A DNA stretch of 64,000 nt from Mucilaginibacter glaciei (GTDB lineage: Bacteria; Bacteroidota; Bacteroidia; Sphingobacteriales; Sphingobacteriaceae), in NCBI RefSeq assembly GCF_014773245.1, contig NZ_JACWMX010000006.1, positions 186,001-250,000 of the forward strand, given 5' to 3'. Below, in pieces: positions 9,304 to 18,902 of the stretch (position 1 is its first letter; each line of letters opens with the position of its first letter). Under the pieces are notes generated by a model. It was given only the letters and a program-made list of their open reading frames with translations. It did no database searches and was not told the DNA's origin. A program made the position numbers and the translations under genes.

Positions 9304-10221
9304 ATGAGAATTATATTCATGGGTACCCCCCAGTTTGCCGTAGCATCGCTGGATGCCTTAATTACAGCAGGTTGCGATGTGGTAGCCGTAGTAACCGCGC
9401 CGGATAAACCTGCAGGCCGTGGCCAAAAGGTGAACGAATCTGCTGTAAAGCAATACGCTGTTGCCAACGGGCTAAAGGTACTGCAGCCCGAAAAACTGAA
9501 GAACCCTGAATTTTTAGAAGAGCTTAAAGCTTTAAAAGCCGATTTGCAGGTAGTAGTGGCCTTCCGCATGTTACCTGAGGCTGTTTGGAATATGCCTGCA
9601 AAGGGTACTATTAACTTACATGCATCTTTGCTGCCGCAGTACCGTGGCGCTGCCCCTATCAACTGGGTTATTATTAATGACGAGAAGGAAAGCGGCGTTA
9701 CTACCTTTTTTCTGAAACACGATATTGATACCGGCGATATTCTGTTTACCGAAAAGGTAACCCTTACCGGTACCGAAACTGCCGGGGAATTGCATGACCG
9801 ACTGATGGATAAGGGCGCAGGCTTACTGGTAAAAACCGTAAAGGGGATTGAGGGCAACAAATACAACGAGCACCCGCAGGAGCAACTGGCCGAGGGCATG
9901 GAATTAAAGCATGCGCCAAAGATCTTTAAGACGGATTGCCTGATCAGTTTTAACCAGCCAGCAAGGGCTGTTTTTAATATGATCCGCGGGTTGAGCCCAT
10001 CACCAACCGCATATACTGTACTGAACGGTAAAGTATTGAAGATCTACAACGCCGAATATCAGGAAACAGAACCCGGCATTTTACCCGGCGGTTTTTTAAC
10101 AAACAACAAAACCAGCCTGAAATTTGCTACAAAAGACGGCTACGTTTGCCCTACCGATGTACAGTTAGAAGGCAAAAAACGAATGAGTATTGAAGAGTTT
10201 TTAAGAGGAAATAAATTATAA
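9304..10221 (+). CDS. fmt: Methionyl-tRNA formyltransferase
   Basis: Transfers formyl from 10-formyl-THF to initiator Met-tRNA. The N-terminal domain has FMGTPQFA at 5-12, the folate site with Asn104, His106 and SLLPQYRGAAPI at 108-119, and Asp142. The C-terminal tRNA-binding domain starts near 205. Length 305 is typical. It is followed after 3 nt by the DUF3050 gene, so the two are probably cotranscribed. Confidence 0.97.
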   Translation: MRIIFMGTPQFAVASLDALITAGCDVVAVVTAPDKPAGRGQKVNESAVKQYAVANGLKVLQPEKLKNPEFLEELKALKADLQVVVAFRMLPEAVWNMPAKGTINLHASLLPQYRGAAPINWVIINDEKESGVTTFFLKHDIDTGDILFTEKVTLTGTETAGELHDRLMDKGAGLLVKTVKGIEGNKYNEHPQEQLAEGMELKHAPKIFKTDCLISFNQPARAVFNMIRGLSPSPTAYTVLNGKVLKIYNAEYQETEPGILPGGFLTNNKTSLKFATKDGYVCPTDVQLEGKKRMSIEEFLRGNKL

Positions 10222-10224
10222 ACA

Positions 10225-11019
10225 ATGAATAGTGCAGAAAGATTAGCGCAGCTGCAAAACGAAATAGCACCATTGCGCGGGCAGTTAATTGCCCACCCCT
10301 TATACCATAATATTAACACCCTTGATGACCTGCATATATTTATGCAGCACCATGTATTTGCCGTTTGGGATTTCATGTCGTTATTAAAGGCGTTACAACG
10401 TAACTTAACCTGTATCACCCTACCCTGGATGCCTGTTGGCACCGCCAATACGCGCTACCTGATCAATGAAATTGTAACCGGCGAAGAAAGTGATGTGGAC
10501 GAAAACGGTATACGCACCAGCCATTTTGAGCTGTACCTGAAAGCGATGGACCAGGCAAACTGTGATGCATCGGGTATCATATCGTTATTTCAACAACTGA
10601 GCACCGTAAAGGAGTTTAACGTAGCGTTAGAGAATGCCGAGATCCCGACCGCAGCGCGCGAATTTGTTAAACACACCTTTAAAGGAATTGCTACCGGCAA
10701 AAGTTTTTTGCAGGCTGCCGTATTTACCTTTGGCCGGGAGGATCTGATCCCCGGGATGTTCATAGAGATGGTTAAGAAGACCAACGAACAATTACCGGGC
10801 TCAGTAGATGTTTTCTTGTATTACATGGAGCGCCATATTGAGGTAGACGGCGACCATCACTCTAACCTGGCTTATGAAATGACCGCCGAACTTTGTGGTG
10901 ATGACGCTGCCAAATGGGCCGAAGCGACCCAAGCCGTTAAAGAAGCCTTAACCGCCAGGATAGCCTTATGGGATGGAATCTTAGCAAAAATTAAAGCGAC
11001 AGAGAGTGTAGAGGGGTAA
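10225..11019 (+). CDS. DUF3050 family protein (heme oxygenase-like fold)
   Basis: 264 residues, all helical in appearance. The segments [26 protein letters not shown] and [15 protein letters not shown], and the later [10 protein letters not shown], recall the heme-oxygenase-like diiron superfamily, with conserved His and Glu that could bind metal. The biochemical role is not established to my knowledge. The start lies 3 nt after the fmt stop, which suggests an operon. Confidence 0.85.
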   Translation: MNSAERLAQLQNEIAPLRGQLIAHPLYHNINTLDDLHIFMQHHVFAVWDFMSLLKALQRNLTCITLPWMPVGTANTRYLINEIVTGEESDVDENGIRTSHFELYLKAMDQANCDASGIISLFQQLSTVKEFNVALENAEIPTAAREFVKHTFKGIATGKSFLQAAVFTFGREDLIPGMFIEMVKKTNEQLPGSVDVFLYYMERHIEVDGDHHSNLAYEMTAELCGDDAAKWAEATQAVKEALTARIALWDGILAKIKATESVEG

Positions 11020-11062
11020 GTTTGAATTTGCGAATCTGGATGCAATCCATTAATTTTAGAAT

Positions 11063-11302
11063 ATGAGCCTTGCAGAATTAAAATCAGAATTTCACAATCT
11101 AATCGATCAGATAGACGACCCTGAAATAATTGAACAATTTTATAATGCGATGAGTCAGTCGTTTAATTCTGACGGCGCTATGTGGAATTCATTGACACCA
11201 GCCCAACAGCAAAGTGTTATAGACGCTTATGAGGAAAGCAAAAATGACGACACGCTTATCACACTTGATGAACTAAAAATCAAATATGCCAACTGGTCTT
11301 AA
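11063..11302 (+). CDS. Antitoxin of a ParE/RelE-type toxin-antitoxin pair
   Basis: 79-residue acidic protein resembling the 'addiction module component' antitoxins that lie before ParE-like toxins: helical N-terminal part, then LTPAQQQSVIDAYEES and a C-terminal tail that would wrap the toxin. It overlaps the toxin gene by 17 nt, giving translational coupling. A TAATTTTA promoter-like box ends 4 nt before the ATG. Confidence 0.8.
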   Translation: MSLAELKSEFHNLIDQIDDPEIIEQFYNAMSQSFNSDGAMWNSLTPAQQQSVIDAYEESKNDDTLITLDELKIKYANWS

Positions 11303-11582
11303 AGTCGTATTATCAAAAAGGGCTCAAAAAGACTTCGATGATATTCTCAACTACATTAAGAAAGATTTTGGTAGCTTGCATGCTATCAATTTCAAAAATT
11401 TGGTAATTAAATTTTTAGATTTAATAGGTGTATTTCCCGAAATGGGTAGTTTGGAAGAGCATAATACTTCAATGAGAGCATTTGTAGTACATCGTCGACT
11501 CAAAGTATTTTATCGGTTTGACGACAATCGGTTAATAGTATTAAGATTATTTGATACAAGGCAGCATCCCGACCAATCTTAA
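11286..11582 (+). CDS. ParE/RelE superfamily toxin
   Basis: 98 residues. The pattern KVVLSKRAQKDFDDILNYI, a central FPEMGSLEEHN segment, and the final strand pair RRLKVFYRFDDNRLIVLRLFDTRQHP are typical of ParE-like toxins (gyrase inhibitors) of the RelE fold. Which target is hit cannot be read from sequence. The stop codon abuts the stop of the convergent pabC-like gene with no spacer. Confidence 0.88.
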   Translation: MPTGLKVVLSKRAQKDFDDILNYIKKDFGSLHAINFKNLVIKFLDLIGVFPEMGSLEEHNTSMRAFVVHRRLKVFYRFDDNRLIVLRLFDTRQHPDQS

Positions 11583-12419
11583 CTACGCCTTATTCAACTC
11601 ATCCATCAACCCCTTACTTACTCGATTAAAATAACGCTTTACGCCGTAACCCATCACCCACTGGATGCCTTTGGTGGCATTGGTTAAAAATACTTCATCA
11701 GCTTGGTTTAATATTTCGGGGTTGATCTGCGCTTCGGTAAAGGAAATGCCGCTTTCCTGGGCTAATTTGATCACTACCTGCCGCATCACCCCTTCCACAC
11801 AACCTTCGCTAAGCGCCGGGGTATATAAATGGTTTTGATAAAAAACGAACAAATTGGAACTGCCCGCCTCACACAAAAAGCCGTTTTGATTAAGCAAAAA
11901 AACCTCGTCCAGCTTATTTTGCTGTTTAAAGATGCCCGCCATTGTGTAGATTAACGAATTGCAGCTTTTGATATTAGAGAGCCAGCTAACCGGCTTGGTT
12001 AATTCTGTGTACACATCCATGATCAGGCCACGCTCATTCATAAAATAGCGGGGTTCATCCACTTCGGTAACTTCCAGGCAGTAGGCCATTTTATTTTGAG
12101 AAGGCGTATATAAGCCCTCAGAGTCGCGGTAAACGGTTAAGCGCAGGCGGCCGTGCTTAATTTTATTACGGCGGGCCAATTCCTCTACCTTTTCTTTCAA
12201 AAACCAGCTATCGGCTTGCGAGTAACCGTCTATCTTGAGGGCTTTCATCCCCTTCTGTAGCCTGTCGGCATGCAATTCGGGGAATTTAAGTTTCCCCTTC
12301 ATCAAGCGCATGCTTTCAAATAAGCCATCGCCATACCGGAATGCCCTGTTGGCAATGGTAAGCAACTGCGTATCCGCTGGGACTATCTCTCCGTTAAAAT
12401 TGATGTAATTGGGCGTCAT
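11583..12419 (-). CDS. pabC: Class IV aminotransferase, probable aminodeoxychorismate lyase
   Basis: PLP enzyme of fold type IV, 278 residues. FRYGDGLFESMR at 27-38 and the Lys151 in NIKSCN (Schiff-base lysine) are seen, followed by EAGSSNLF at 184-191 that binds phosphate. Branched-chain and D-amino acid transaminases share these features; the short length, and a pabB gene elsewhere in the window, favour 4-amino-4-deoxychorismate lyase making p-aminobenzoate for folate. Single gene. Confidence 0.8.
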   Translation of the reverse strand: MTPNYINFNGEIVPADTQLLTIANRAFRYGDGLFESMRLMKGKLKFPELHADRLQKGMKALKIDGYSQADSWFLKEKVEELARRNKIKHGRLRLTVYRDSEGLYTPSQNKMAYCLEVTEVDEPRYFMNERGLIMDVYTELTKPVSWLSNIKSCNSLIYTMAGIFKQQNKLDEVFLLNQNGFLCEAGSSNLFVFYQNHLYTPALSEGCVEGVMRQVVIKLAQESGISFTEAQINPEILNQADEVFLTNATKGIQWVMGYGVKRYFNRVSKGLMDELNKA

Positions 12420-12519
12420 TAAAAGATTTGAGTACTATGCAAATTTGCGTATTTGCTTCCGATATTAACAGGCTATTAACGCACATCTGTTAATTAAGAT
12501 TGCCGTCGCCGGATAAAAT

Positions 12520-13584
12520 TTAAATCTTTTCTTCGTCATTTTGCAACTGACCGGGTGCATTTGCGCTGGTATATTTTTGCCATTTCTCTAAAACACCCTT
12601 AAAGTCAGCCGGTAGTGGTGCTTCAAAATGTAAAACCTTTTTTAATGAGGGGTGCATAAACCCAAGCGACTGCGCGTGCAGGGCCTGCCTCGGCATTATT
12701 TCAAAACAATTATCAACAAACTGGCGGTATTTACTAAATACAGTACCTTTTAATATTTTATCGCCGCCATACATGGCATCGCTAAATAACGGGTGGCCAA
12801 TATGCCGCATATGTGCGCGGATCTGGTGCGTGCGGCCGGTTTCCAGTTTGCATTCTATCAGCGTCACATAACCCATCCGTTCCAACACCCGGTAATGCGT
12901 TACCGCCCATTTACCCTTCTCCGGGTCATCGTATATCGACATTACCCTCCTGTCGTTAGGGCTGCGGCCAATGTAGCCCGTCACGGTACCATCCTGCTCC
13001 AGGTCGCCCCAAACCAATGCTAAATACTTTCTGCTAATGGTATGATCAAAAAACTGGCGGGCAAGGTAACTCATGCTGCGCTCGTTCTTGCTGATCAGCA
13101 ACAAGCCCGATGTATCTTTATCGATCCTGTGTACCAGCCCCGGCCTGCCGTCATTGCCCGGCAAGGTGGGCAATTGCTGGAAGTGGTATACCAGTGCGTT
13201 CACCAGCGTACCATGATAATTGTTAAAACCCGGATGCACCACCATACCAGCGGCTTTGTTTACGATAAGTACATCATCATCTTCATAAGCAATGGCTATC
13301 GGTATATTTTCGGGATATACTTCGGTATCGCGCGGGGGGTGCGGTAAAACAACAGAGATAACATCATGCGGCTTAACGCGGTAACTTGCCTTAATGGGCT
13401 TATCATTAACCAGCACGTTGTTCAGTTCTATCGCATTTTGGATGCGGTTACGCGAGGCATTCTCTACCCGGTGCATCAAAAACTTATCTATCCGCAATAA
13501 CGACTGGCCCTTATCTACCACCACCCGTAAATGCTCATACAGGTCTTGCTCGTCCTGCTCAAATAAGTCGTTTTCTTCTGTCAT
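12520..13584 (-). CDS. RluA-family 23S rRNA pseudouridine synthase (RluD-like)
   Basis: 354 residues. An S4 RNA-binding domain lies at about 28-75 (LRIDKFL... VLVNDK) and the catalytic domain at about 95-320, with HRIDKDTSG at 152-160 where Asp155 is the nucleophile, then RTHQIRAHM. The S4 plus RluA layout fits RluD, which modifies helix 69 of 23S rRNA, but RluC-like activity cannot be excluded. About 20 acidic extra residues precede the S4 domain. Confidence 0.92.
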   Translation of the reverse strand: MTEENDLFEQDEQDLYEHLRVVVDKGQSLLRIDKFLMHRVENASRNRIQNAIELNNVLVNDKPIKASYRVKPHDVISVVLPHPPRDTEVYPENIPIAIAYEDDDVLIVNKAAGMVVHPGFNNYHGTLVNALVYHFQQLPTLPGNDGRPGLVHRIDKDTSGLLLISKNERSMSYLARQFFDHTISRKYLALVWGDLEQDGTVTGYIGRSPNDRRVMSIYDDPEKGKWAVTHYRVLERMGYVTLIECKLETGRTHQIRAHMRHIGHPLFSDAMYGGDKILKGTVFSKYRQFVDNCFEIMPRQALHAQSLGFMHPSLKKVLHFEAPLPADFKGVLEKWQKYTSANAPGQLQNDEEKI

Positions 13585-13592
13585 TTCAGGCG

Positions 13593-13600
13593 CAAAAGTA
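13593..13600 (-). promoter_or_regulatory. -7 box (TACTTTTG) of the pseudouridine synthase gene
   Basis: Exact TAnnTTTG on the minus strand, 8 nt before the ATG. Confidence 0.5.
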
Positions 13601-13662
13601 AGGTTAATCTATTAATACCGAAAACAGGCCTCAACCAAGAGGTTATTATTTTAATTTCGTGT

Positions 13663-14559
13663 ATGGACATCCATCTCGACATCTACAGCCCGGTTCACCA
13701 AATCCACGATCAGTTATTTATAGATAAGGGGGTGCAGGTTTTTATCAAGCGTGATGATATGATCCACCCCATCATATCGGGTAACAAATGGCGTAAGCTT
13801 AAATATGTTTTACTGCAGGCCCAAGCCGAAGGCAAAACGCATCTGGTAACTTTTGGCGGTGCATATTCTAACCACTTGTTAGCCACCGCTGCCGCCGCCG
13901 CAAGGTTTGGCTTTAAGGCAACCGGCATAGTACGCGGCGAAGAAATGCAGAACGACACACTTTTTTTATGCCGCTTGCACGGCATGCACCTGATCTTCAC
14001 CGACCGCGAAAGCTATCGCGACAAACCGGCTTTATTTGATAGATATTTTGCCGGTGATGCTGATGCCTTTTTTATAGATGAAGGAGGTGCATCTGCCTTA
14101 GCGGCTAAAGGCTGCAGCGAATTAGTTGCAGAACTTGAACAAAATTATGATCACATCTTTTGCGCCTGCGGCACAGGGACCACAGCAGCCGGGATTATTA
14201 ACGGCTTAATGGATGCAGGTTTAAACGCCCAATTTAATGCCCTACCTGTGTTTAAGAATGGCGGGTTTATTAAAGAGGAAATAGACCGATACCTCACCGC
14301 CCCCGCAAATTATGACCTGCATACCGGCTATCACTTTGGCGGTTATGGCAAAACCACACCCATACTGATCCAATTTATCCAAGCCTTTATTTCCCGAACC
14401 GGCATTCTCATCGAACCGGTTTATACCGGCAAAATGTTATATGCCTTATACGACCTTGCCGCAAAAGATCATTTTAAACCCGGCAGTAAGATCCTGGCCA
14501 TCCATACCGGTGGCATTTGGGGGTTATTGGGGATGAAGGAAAAATTTAACCGTGATTAA
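13663..14559 (+). CDS. PLP-dependent D-cysteine desulfhydrase / ACC deaminase homologue
   Basis: Tryptophan-synthase-beta fold (type II) PLP enzyme, 298 residues. The PLP site SGNKWRKLKY (39-48) holds Lys42 as the likely Schiff-base residue, FGGAYSNHL follows at about 65-73 and a CGTGTTAAG phosphate loop near 169-177. Members open 1-aminocyclopropane-1-carboxylate or release H2S from D-cysteine; residues to separate these were not tested. The protein is some 30 residues shorter than typical ACC deaminases, as in many Bacteroidota homologues. A TAATTTCG near-consensus -7 box ends 3 nt before the ATG. Confidence 0.88.
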   Translation: MDIHLDIYSPVHQIHDQLFIDKGVQVFIKRDDMIHPIISGNKWRKLKYVLLQAQAEGKTHLVTFGGAYSNHLLATAAAAARFGFKATGIVRGEEMQNDTLFLCRLHGMHLIFTDRESYRDKPALFDRYFAGDADAFFIDEGGASALAAKGCSELVAELEQNYDHIFCACGTGTTAAGIINGLMDAGLNAQFNALPVFKNGGFIKEEIDRYLTAPANYDLHTGYHFGGYGKTTPILIQFIQAFISRTGILIEPVYTGKMLYALYDLAAKDHFKPGSKILAIHTGGIWGLLGMKEKFNRD

Positions 14560-14745
14560 GCGGATGTTTGCGATTTTTAGGATTTCTACAAATAACAGAT
14601 ATCGTGTTTAAACCGCTTCTTAGCGCCGATGCGCCAAACAAAACTCCCGCTTTTAATTCATACCAAAACGCATGTCAGTTCAAAAACCATGTTTAGTTAA
14701 TTTAAAGTTACTTTTTTGCCAATCGGTTCAAAAACCTTTAAATTA

Positions 14746-14774
14746 TTGTTTTTGAGGTCATTTTGTTAGATTTG
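14746..14774 (+). promoter_or_regulatory. Promoter of the lysine transaminase gene
   Basis: TTG at 14746-14748 (-33) and the exact -7 box TAGATTTG at 14767-14774, with 18 nt between. Start of transcription would be near 14779, leaving a leader of about 13 nt. Confidence 0.6.
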
Positions 14775-14791
14775 TATAAACCAATACACCT

Positions 14792-16123
14792 ATGTACAAA
14801 TTGCAGGTAACACCACAAAACGTCCAGGCCACGCTGAGTAAACACATCCTTGCCGATGGTTTCGACCTTACTTTCGATATGGAAAAAAGCCAGGGCGTGC
14901 ACATTTACGACGCGAAGAACCGACGTACGCTTTTAGATTTCTTTACCTGCTTTGCATCTGTCCCTTTAGGCTACAATCACCCTAAAATGCTAAATGATGA
15001 GGCTTTTAAAAAGAACCTGCTTTTAGCCGCGTTAACCAACCCATCTAACTCTGATATTTATACCGAGCAATACGCCCAGTTTTTAGAAACATTTTCCCGC
15101 GTAGGCATCCCCGATTATTTGCCCCACGCTTTCTTTATCTCGGGCGGGACGCTGGCTATAGAAAATGCTTTAAAAACGGCTATGGACTGGAAAGTGCAAA
15201 AGAACTTTGCTAAAGGGCATACTACCGAAAAAGGTTTCAAGGTGATTCATTTTGAGCATGCCTTTCATGGCCGCTCGGGCTATACATTAAGCCTTACCAA
15301 TACACAACCAGCTAAAACAAAGTGGTTTGCAAAGTTCGACTGGCCAAGGGTTTCTACTCCCGAGATCCGTTTCCCATTAACTGAAACTAACCTGGGCGAC
15401 CTTATAGCCCGCGAGGCTAAATCTATTGCTGAGATCAAAACAGCATTTGCCGATAACCCGGACGATATTTGCGCCATTATTATTGAACCCGTATTATCTG
15501 AGGGTGGCGACAAACACGTAAGGCAGAAGTTTTTAGAACAATTACGTGTGTTAGCAGATGAAAATGAGGTAATGCTGATTTACGATGAGGTACAAACCGG
15601 CGTTGGCTTAAGCGGCAAATTTTGGCTGCACCAGCACTTTGGTGAAAAAGCACGACCGGACATTTTAGCCTTTGGTAAAAAAATGCAGGTGTGCGGTATC
15701 CTGGCCGGCAAAAAGGTTGATGAGGTGGAGAATAACGTTTTTAAAGTATCATCGCGTATCAATTCTACCTGGGGCGGCAGTTTGGTAGATATGGTACGTT
15801 CATCAAAAATACTGGAGATAATTGAAGAGGATAACCTTTGCGATAAAGCAGCCGCTACAGGTAGTTACTTGCAGGATGGACTGAAAGCAATTGCCGCCGA
15901 AAATGGCATGATCGCTAACGTGCGTGGCCAGGGCCTGCTCACCGCGTTTGATTTTCCGGACAAGCAAACCCGCGATACCTTCATTAGTAAAGGGTTGGAA
16001 AACAACATCATGTACCTGGGTTGTGGCGACCGTACCATCCGTTTCAGGCCCGCACTTATTATTGAGCAGCAGCATATTGACGAAGGGCTGCAAATGCTGC
16101 AAAAAATACTCCCTCAGTTATAA
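14792..16123 (+). CDS. lat: L-lysine 6-transaminase
   Basis: Class III PLP aminotransferase that moves the epsilon-amino group of lysine to 2-oxoglutarate, giving 2-aminoadipate semialdehyde and glutamate. 443 residues, colinear with Lat proteins: DFFTCFASVPLGYNHP at 49-64, FISGGTLAIENALK at 115-128, Asp265 in IYDEVQTG contacting PLP, and the Schiff-base lysine at 296/297 in FGKKMQVCG. No lysine-degradation partner such as an adipate semialdehyde dehydrogenase is adjacent, so it acts with genes elsewhere. It has its own promoter. Confidence 0.93.
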   Translation: MYKLQVTPQNVQATLSKHILADGFDLTFDMEKSQGVHIYDAKNRRTLLDFFTCFASVPLGYNHPKMLNDEAFKKNLLLAALTNPSNSDIYTEQYAQFLETFSRVGIPDYLPHAFFISGGTLAIENALKTAMDWKVQKNFAKGHTTEKGFKVIHFEHAFHGRSGYTLSLTNTQPAKTKWFAKFDWPRVSTPEIRFPLTETNLGDLIAREAKSIAEIKTAFADNPDDICAIIIEPVLSEGGDKHVRQKFLEQLRVLADENEVMLIYDEVQTGVGLSGKFWLHQHFGEKARPDILAFGKKMQVCGILAGKKVDEVENNVFKVSSRINSTWGGSLVDMVRSSKILEIIEEDNLCDKAAATGSYLQDGLKAIAAENGMIANVRGQGLLTAFDFPDKQTRDTFISKGLENNIMYLGCGDRTIRFRPALIIEQQHIDEGLQMLQKILPQL

Positions 16124-16314
16124 TATCATTGTAATAATATTGCTACAAGCACCTGTGTTAAAACCTAACAGATGCTTTTTTGGTATAAGGTATACTATAA
16201 TTGCATAGTGGCGGTTATATATTATATTATTTGTTATATAATAAACGCTGTTTTAAATAAACATAGTTGTAACACATTAATTTTCTACATATACCAAAAG
16301 AGTATTTATTTATA

Positions 16315-16761
16315 ATGAACAGACAAATTGAAAAATTAAAAAAACAGCTTACAGAAATTGCTGAAGTTGTTAATTCTTTCCAGTCTGAGGCGGTGCAGGT
16401 GCGAGTTGTGGACCGTTTATTAGACGAGATTATGGATGGGGAGCGGGTGGAAACGGAAGGATCTGAAATTTTCAATAAAAGAAGCCGCCGTTTACGTTTT
16501 GCAGGTGAAGATGAAAGCCGCCCGTCAGAACCGGGGCGTAAAAAACCCGGCGCTACCAAGGTGCTTAACCAGCTGATGGCCAGCGACTTTTTCGCACTGC
16601 CACATTCTATATCTGCCATTGCGGATTATTGCAAAAACAACTTCGACTCCGACTTTAAGACTTCCGAACTATCGGGCATATTGCTAAAACTTGCCAAAGA
16701 GAATAAGTTGAAGCGCGAACGAAGCAACGAAAACAACCGCTTCGAATACGTAGCAGTTTAA
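16315..16761 (+). CDS. Conserved hypothetical protein with coiled coil and possible winged-helix end
   Basis: 148 residues. The first 50 are a charged helix (probable coiled coil), 50-85 a basic, Pro-rich linker, and 85-148 a compact domain resembling a winged helix (helix, SAIADYCKNNF, SELSGILLKLAKENKLKRE, then a beta end NRFEYVAV). DNA binding is possible but inferred from shape only. A strong terminator begins in the stop codon. Confidence 0.65.
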   Translation: MNRQIEKLKKQLTEIAEVVNSFQSEAVQVRVVDRLLDEIMDGERVETEGSEIFNKRSRRLRFAGEDESRPSEPGRKKPGATKVLNQLMASDFFALPHSISAIADYCKNNFDSDFKTSELSGILLKLAKENKLKRERSNENNRFEYVAV

Positions 16762-16799
16762 CAACAAAGGCCCCGAAATTTGGGGCCTTTGTTGTTTTT
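16761..16799 (+). terminator. Rho-independent terminator
   Basis: ACAACAAAGGCCCC and GGGGCCTTTGTTGT pair perfectly around GAAATTT and are followed by T residues. Confidence 0.9.
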
Positions 16800-17031
16800 A
16801 GTTATTCCAAGGGAAGCGCAGCGAAGAGGAATCTCCTAAACCTGCCAGGTTGTAAACTCATCTGTCGCAGAAGATTTCTCTCTATCGTTCGAAATGACAG
16901 GCAGGTTATTAAAAACCTATAAATTGGTCATTCCGAGGGAAGCGAAGCGACGAGGAATCTTCTGCGTTCAGCATAGTTTTCCAAATGCTAATAGATTTCT
17001 CCCTCGTACTTCGGTTCGAAATGACAGGAAA
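16800..17031. repeat. Two copies of the dispersed TGTCATTTCGA palindromic repeat
   Basis: Two hairpin-like units (about 16802-16906 and 16925-17030). Each has a left arm with a GGGAAGCG(C/A)AGCGA segment and GAGGAATCT, and a right arm with AGATTTCTC and TCGAAATGACAGG. They lie between convergent genes and belong to the same family as the array at 42.4-43.3 kb and the copy at 47.77 kb. Confidence 0.85.
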
Positions 17032-17033
17032 AT

Positions 17034-17756
17034 TTATTTTAGATCAAACAGATCATCTACGCCCAATATCTTCCTTGAAGTAAACCCTTCCGCGTATTTC
17101 ACGTTAAGGCTTTTACCGAATTCGCGGGCGCGGCCTTCAACCACCTGGATAAACTCCGGCGATGAGATATAGGTTTGCGGTTCATCCTCATTCCAGTCGG
17201 GGTTATGAAACTGGGATCCATAGGCGTAAATACTTTCTATTTTCTTATCCCAGTAATCGGTCACATCAACCAAAATATCAGGGTGGATGTATCTGTCCTG
17301 TATAAAATGGAGCAATTGGGTTGGCCGCCAGGGCTCCTGCAATACACCGTTCTCAAAAGTTTCTATCCGGCGCAGACCCGATAAAAAAGTGGAAGCCTCT
17401 ACCAACTCATTCGCGCGGCCATGATCGGGGTGGCGGTCATGATAAGCGTTGGTAATAATAATTTCCGGCTGATACTTGCGGATGGCTGCAATTACCTTCA
17501 ACTGATGCTCTTGCGTATTGGTAAAAAAGCCGTCGGGCAGTTCCAGGTTATCCCTAACCGTTAGTCCCAAAATGGCAGCGGCTTTGGCGGCTTCCTGCGC
17601 CCTTATTTCGGCAGTGCCGCGGGTACCTAATTCACCACGGGTAAGGTCGGCTATGCCCACCTTATGGCCCAAAGCTACATGTTTTAAGATAACCCCCGCG
17701 CAGCCCAGTTCGGCATCGTCCGGGTGTACCGGTAAAACTAAAATATCTAATTTCAT
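17034..17756 (-). CDS. bshB1: Bacillithiol biosynthesis deacetylase BshB1
   Basis: Zinc deacetylase that removes acetyl from GlcNAc-malate in bacillithiol synthesis. 240 residues; PIG-L/LmbE-family motif HPDDAELG at 11-18 (His11, Asp14 bind zinc), GELGTRGT near 40-47 and HDRHPDHGRA near 105-115 giving the third zinc ligand. Last gene of a three-gene unit with a peroxidase and a DUF4294 protein, 11 nt after the peroxidase. The thiol link with the peroxidase is suggestive only. bshA and bshC are not in the window. Confidence 0.93.
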   Translation of the reverse strand: MKLDILVLPVHPDDAELGCAGVILKHVALGHKVGIADLTRGELGTRGTAEIRAQEAAKAAAILGLTVRDNLELPDGFFTNTQEHQLKVIAAIRKYQPEIIITNAYHDRHPDHGRANELVEASTFLSGLRRIETFENGVLQEPWRPTQLLHFIQDRYIHPDILVDVTDYWDKKIESIYAYGSQFHNPDWNEDEPQTYISSPEFIQVVEGRAREFGKSLNVKYAEGFTSRKILGVDDLFDLK

Positions 17757-17767
17757 AAACAGGATAA

Positions 17768-18271
17768 TTATTTATCGGCACCCAAAAGCCGCTGAATTTT
17801 TTTCTTCACTTTTGATGAAGTGGGCTTAGTGAACGGGTAAAAATAATCAACCACGGTGCCGTTGCGGTCAATCAAAAACTTGTGAAAATTCCAGCGTGGG
17901 GTGCAGCTTAGTACTCCGTTCTCTTTTTTATCGCTTAAAAACTTATACAATGGGTCGGCGTATGGGCCGCGCACCCTAATCTTTTCAAACACCGGGAAGT
18001 TGTTACCGTAATTAGAACAAAACTGCTCAATAGCGGCACCTTCCAAAGGCTCCTGCCCGCCAAAATCGTTTGACGGAAAGGCCAGTATCTCGAAATCTTG
18101 CCCGGTAAATTCCTTTTTAAGTTGTACAAGGTCGGTGAGTTGTGGGGTAAAGCCGCATTGCGAGGCAGTATTTACAATCAGCAGTACTTTATCTTTGTAG
18201 TCAGCCAGGTTTATTTGTTCGCCGCTTATTTTATCAACGTTAAATTGGTAGATGTTGTTGGTATCCATCAT
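17768..18271 (-). CDS. Glutathione peroxidase family thiol peroxidase
   Basis: 167 residues of the GPx fold, cytoplasmic (no signal). The peroxidatic Cys39 is in NTASQCGFT, Gln73 in FGGQEP, and the Trp-Asn pair in RWNFHKFL completes the site. The motif usually written FPCNQFG is FPSNDFG here, so that Cys is replaced by Ser, while Cys85 in IEQFC sits where thioredoxin-dependent plant enzymes keep their resolving cysteine. It therefore probably uses thioredoxin or a low-molecular thiol. Its ATG overlaps the TAA of the upstream DUF4294 gene by 1 nt. Confidence 0.92.
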   Translation of the reverse strand: MMDTNNIYQFNVDKISGEQINLADYKDKVLLIVNTASQCGFTPQLTDLVQLKKEFTGQDFEILAFPSNDFGGQEPLEGAAIEQFCSNYGNNFPVFEKIRVRGPYADPLYKFLSDKKENGVLSCTPRWNFHKFLIDRNGTVVDYFYPFTKPTSSKVKKKIQRLLGADK

Positions 18272-18888
18272 TAGTTTTGCATGGAAACATAACCCACCTG
18301 CTGCAGTATTGTTTCAATATCGCGCTGCTCATCCTTATCGTAGGTTTCCTTCAAATTATGCCCGAACACCTGCGCTACAGATTGAAAAACAAAGGCCTTA
18401 AACCCGCCCTTCAATTCCTTTAACATTTCAAAGCTGGTATTACCTGTTTCCCGGTTAATCAGTTTGATCAGTATCTCGCCCTGGGTGATGGTCAGGTTTT
18501 TAATATCCTTATTAAACAGGTCCTTAATTTCGGTTTCGCAGGCCTTGATGAGTTCCTTTTGTTTTTTCTTATCTCCGGTAAGTGCAAGGTCGCGCTGCAG
18601 TTTCTGGTAGCGGGAGCCGGCAAAGCGCACATAGGGCAAAACCTTTACTACGTTGTACCTTAATCTAAAGTAGTTTGCACGGTCTTGCGCACTCGCAAAA
18701 ATGCGTGTGTCGCTAATAACCACGTCCGGCAAAACTATCCAGGGCACCAGCTCGCCATCAAGCTTTGTCATATACGTTTTGATGGTATCATTTTTGCCAA
18801 GATGTACTGGAGGTGCCGGTTTATCGTCCTGGGCTTTGGCAGTACCCAGCGTACAACAAAACAGCACTATTAAGGCAATAAATTTCAT
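18271..18888 (-). CDS. DUF4294 family exported protein
   Basis: 205 residues with a signal peptide to about residue 19 (GTAKA). The mature protein is helical and basic; conserved parts are DGELVPWIVLPDV and RANYFRLRYNVVKVLPY. The family is confined mainly to Bacteroidota and has no known role. First gene of the unit with the peroxidase and bshB1; the gene overlaps the next by 1 nt. Confidence 0.85.
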   Translation of the reverse strand: MKFIALIVLFCCTLGTAKAQDDKPAPPVHLGKNDTIKTYMTKLDGELVPWIVLPDVVISDTRIFASAQDRANYFRLRYNVVKVLPYVRFAGSRYQKLQRDLALTGDKKKQKELIKACETEIKDLFNKDIKNLTITQGEILIKLINRETGNTSFEMLKELKGGFKAFVFQSVAQVFGHNLKETYDKDEQRDIETILQQVGYVSMQN

Positions 18889-18902
18889 ATTTTTACTTGA
18901 TA

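Noticed and set aside
9297..9899. 200-codon open frame antisense to fmt
   Set aside because: It is the mirror of a well supported essential gene, is Ser/Cys-rich and matches no family.
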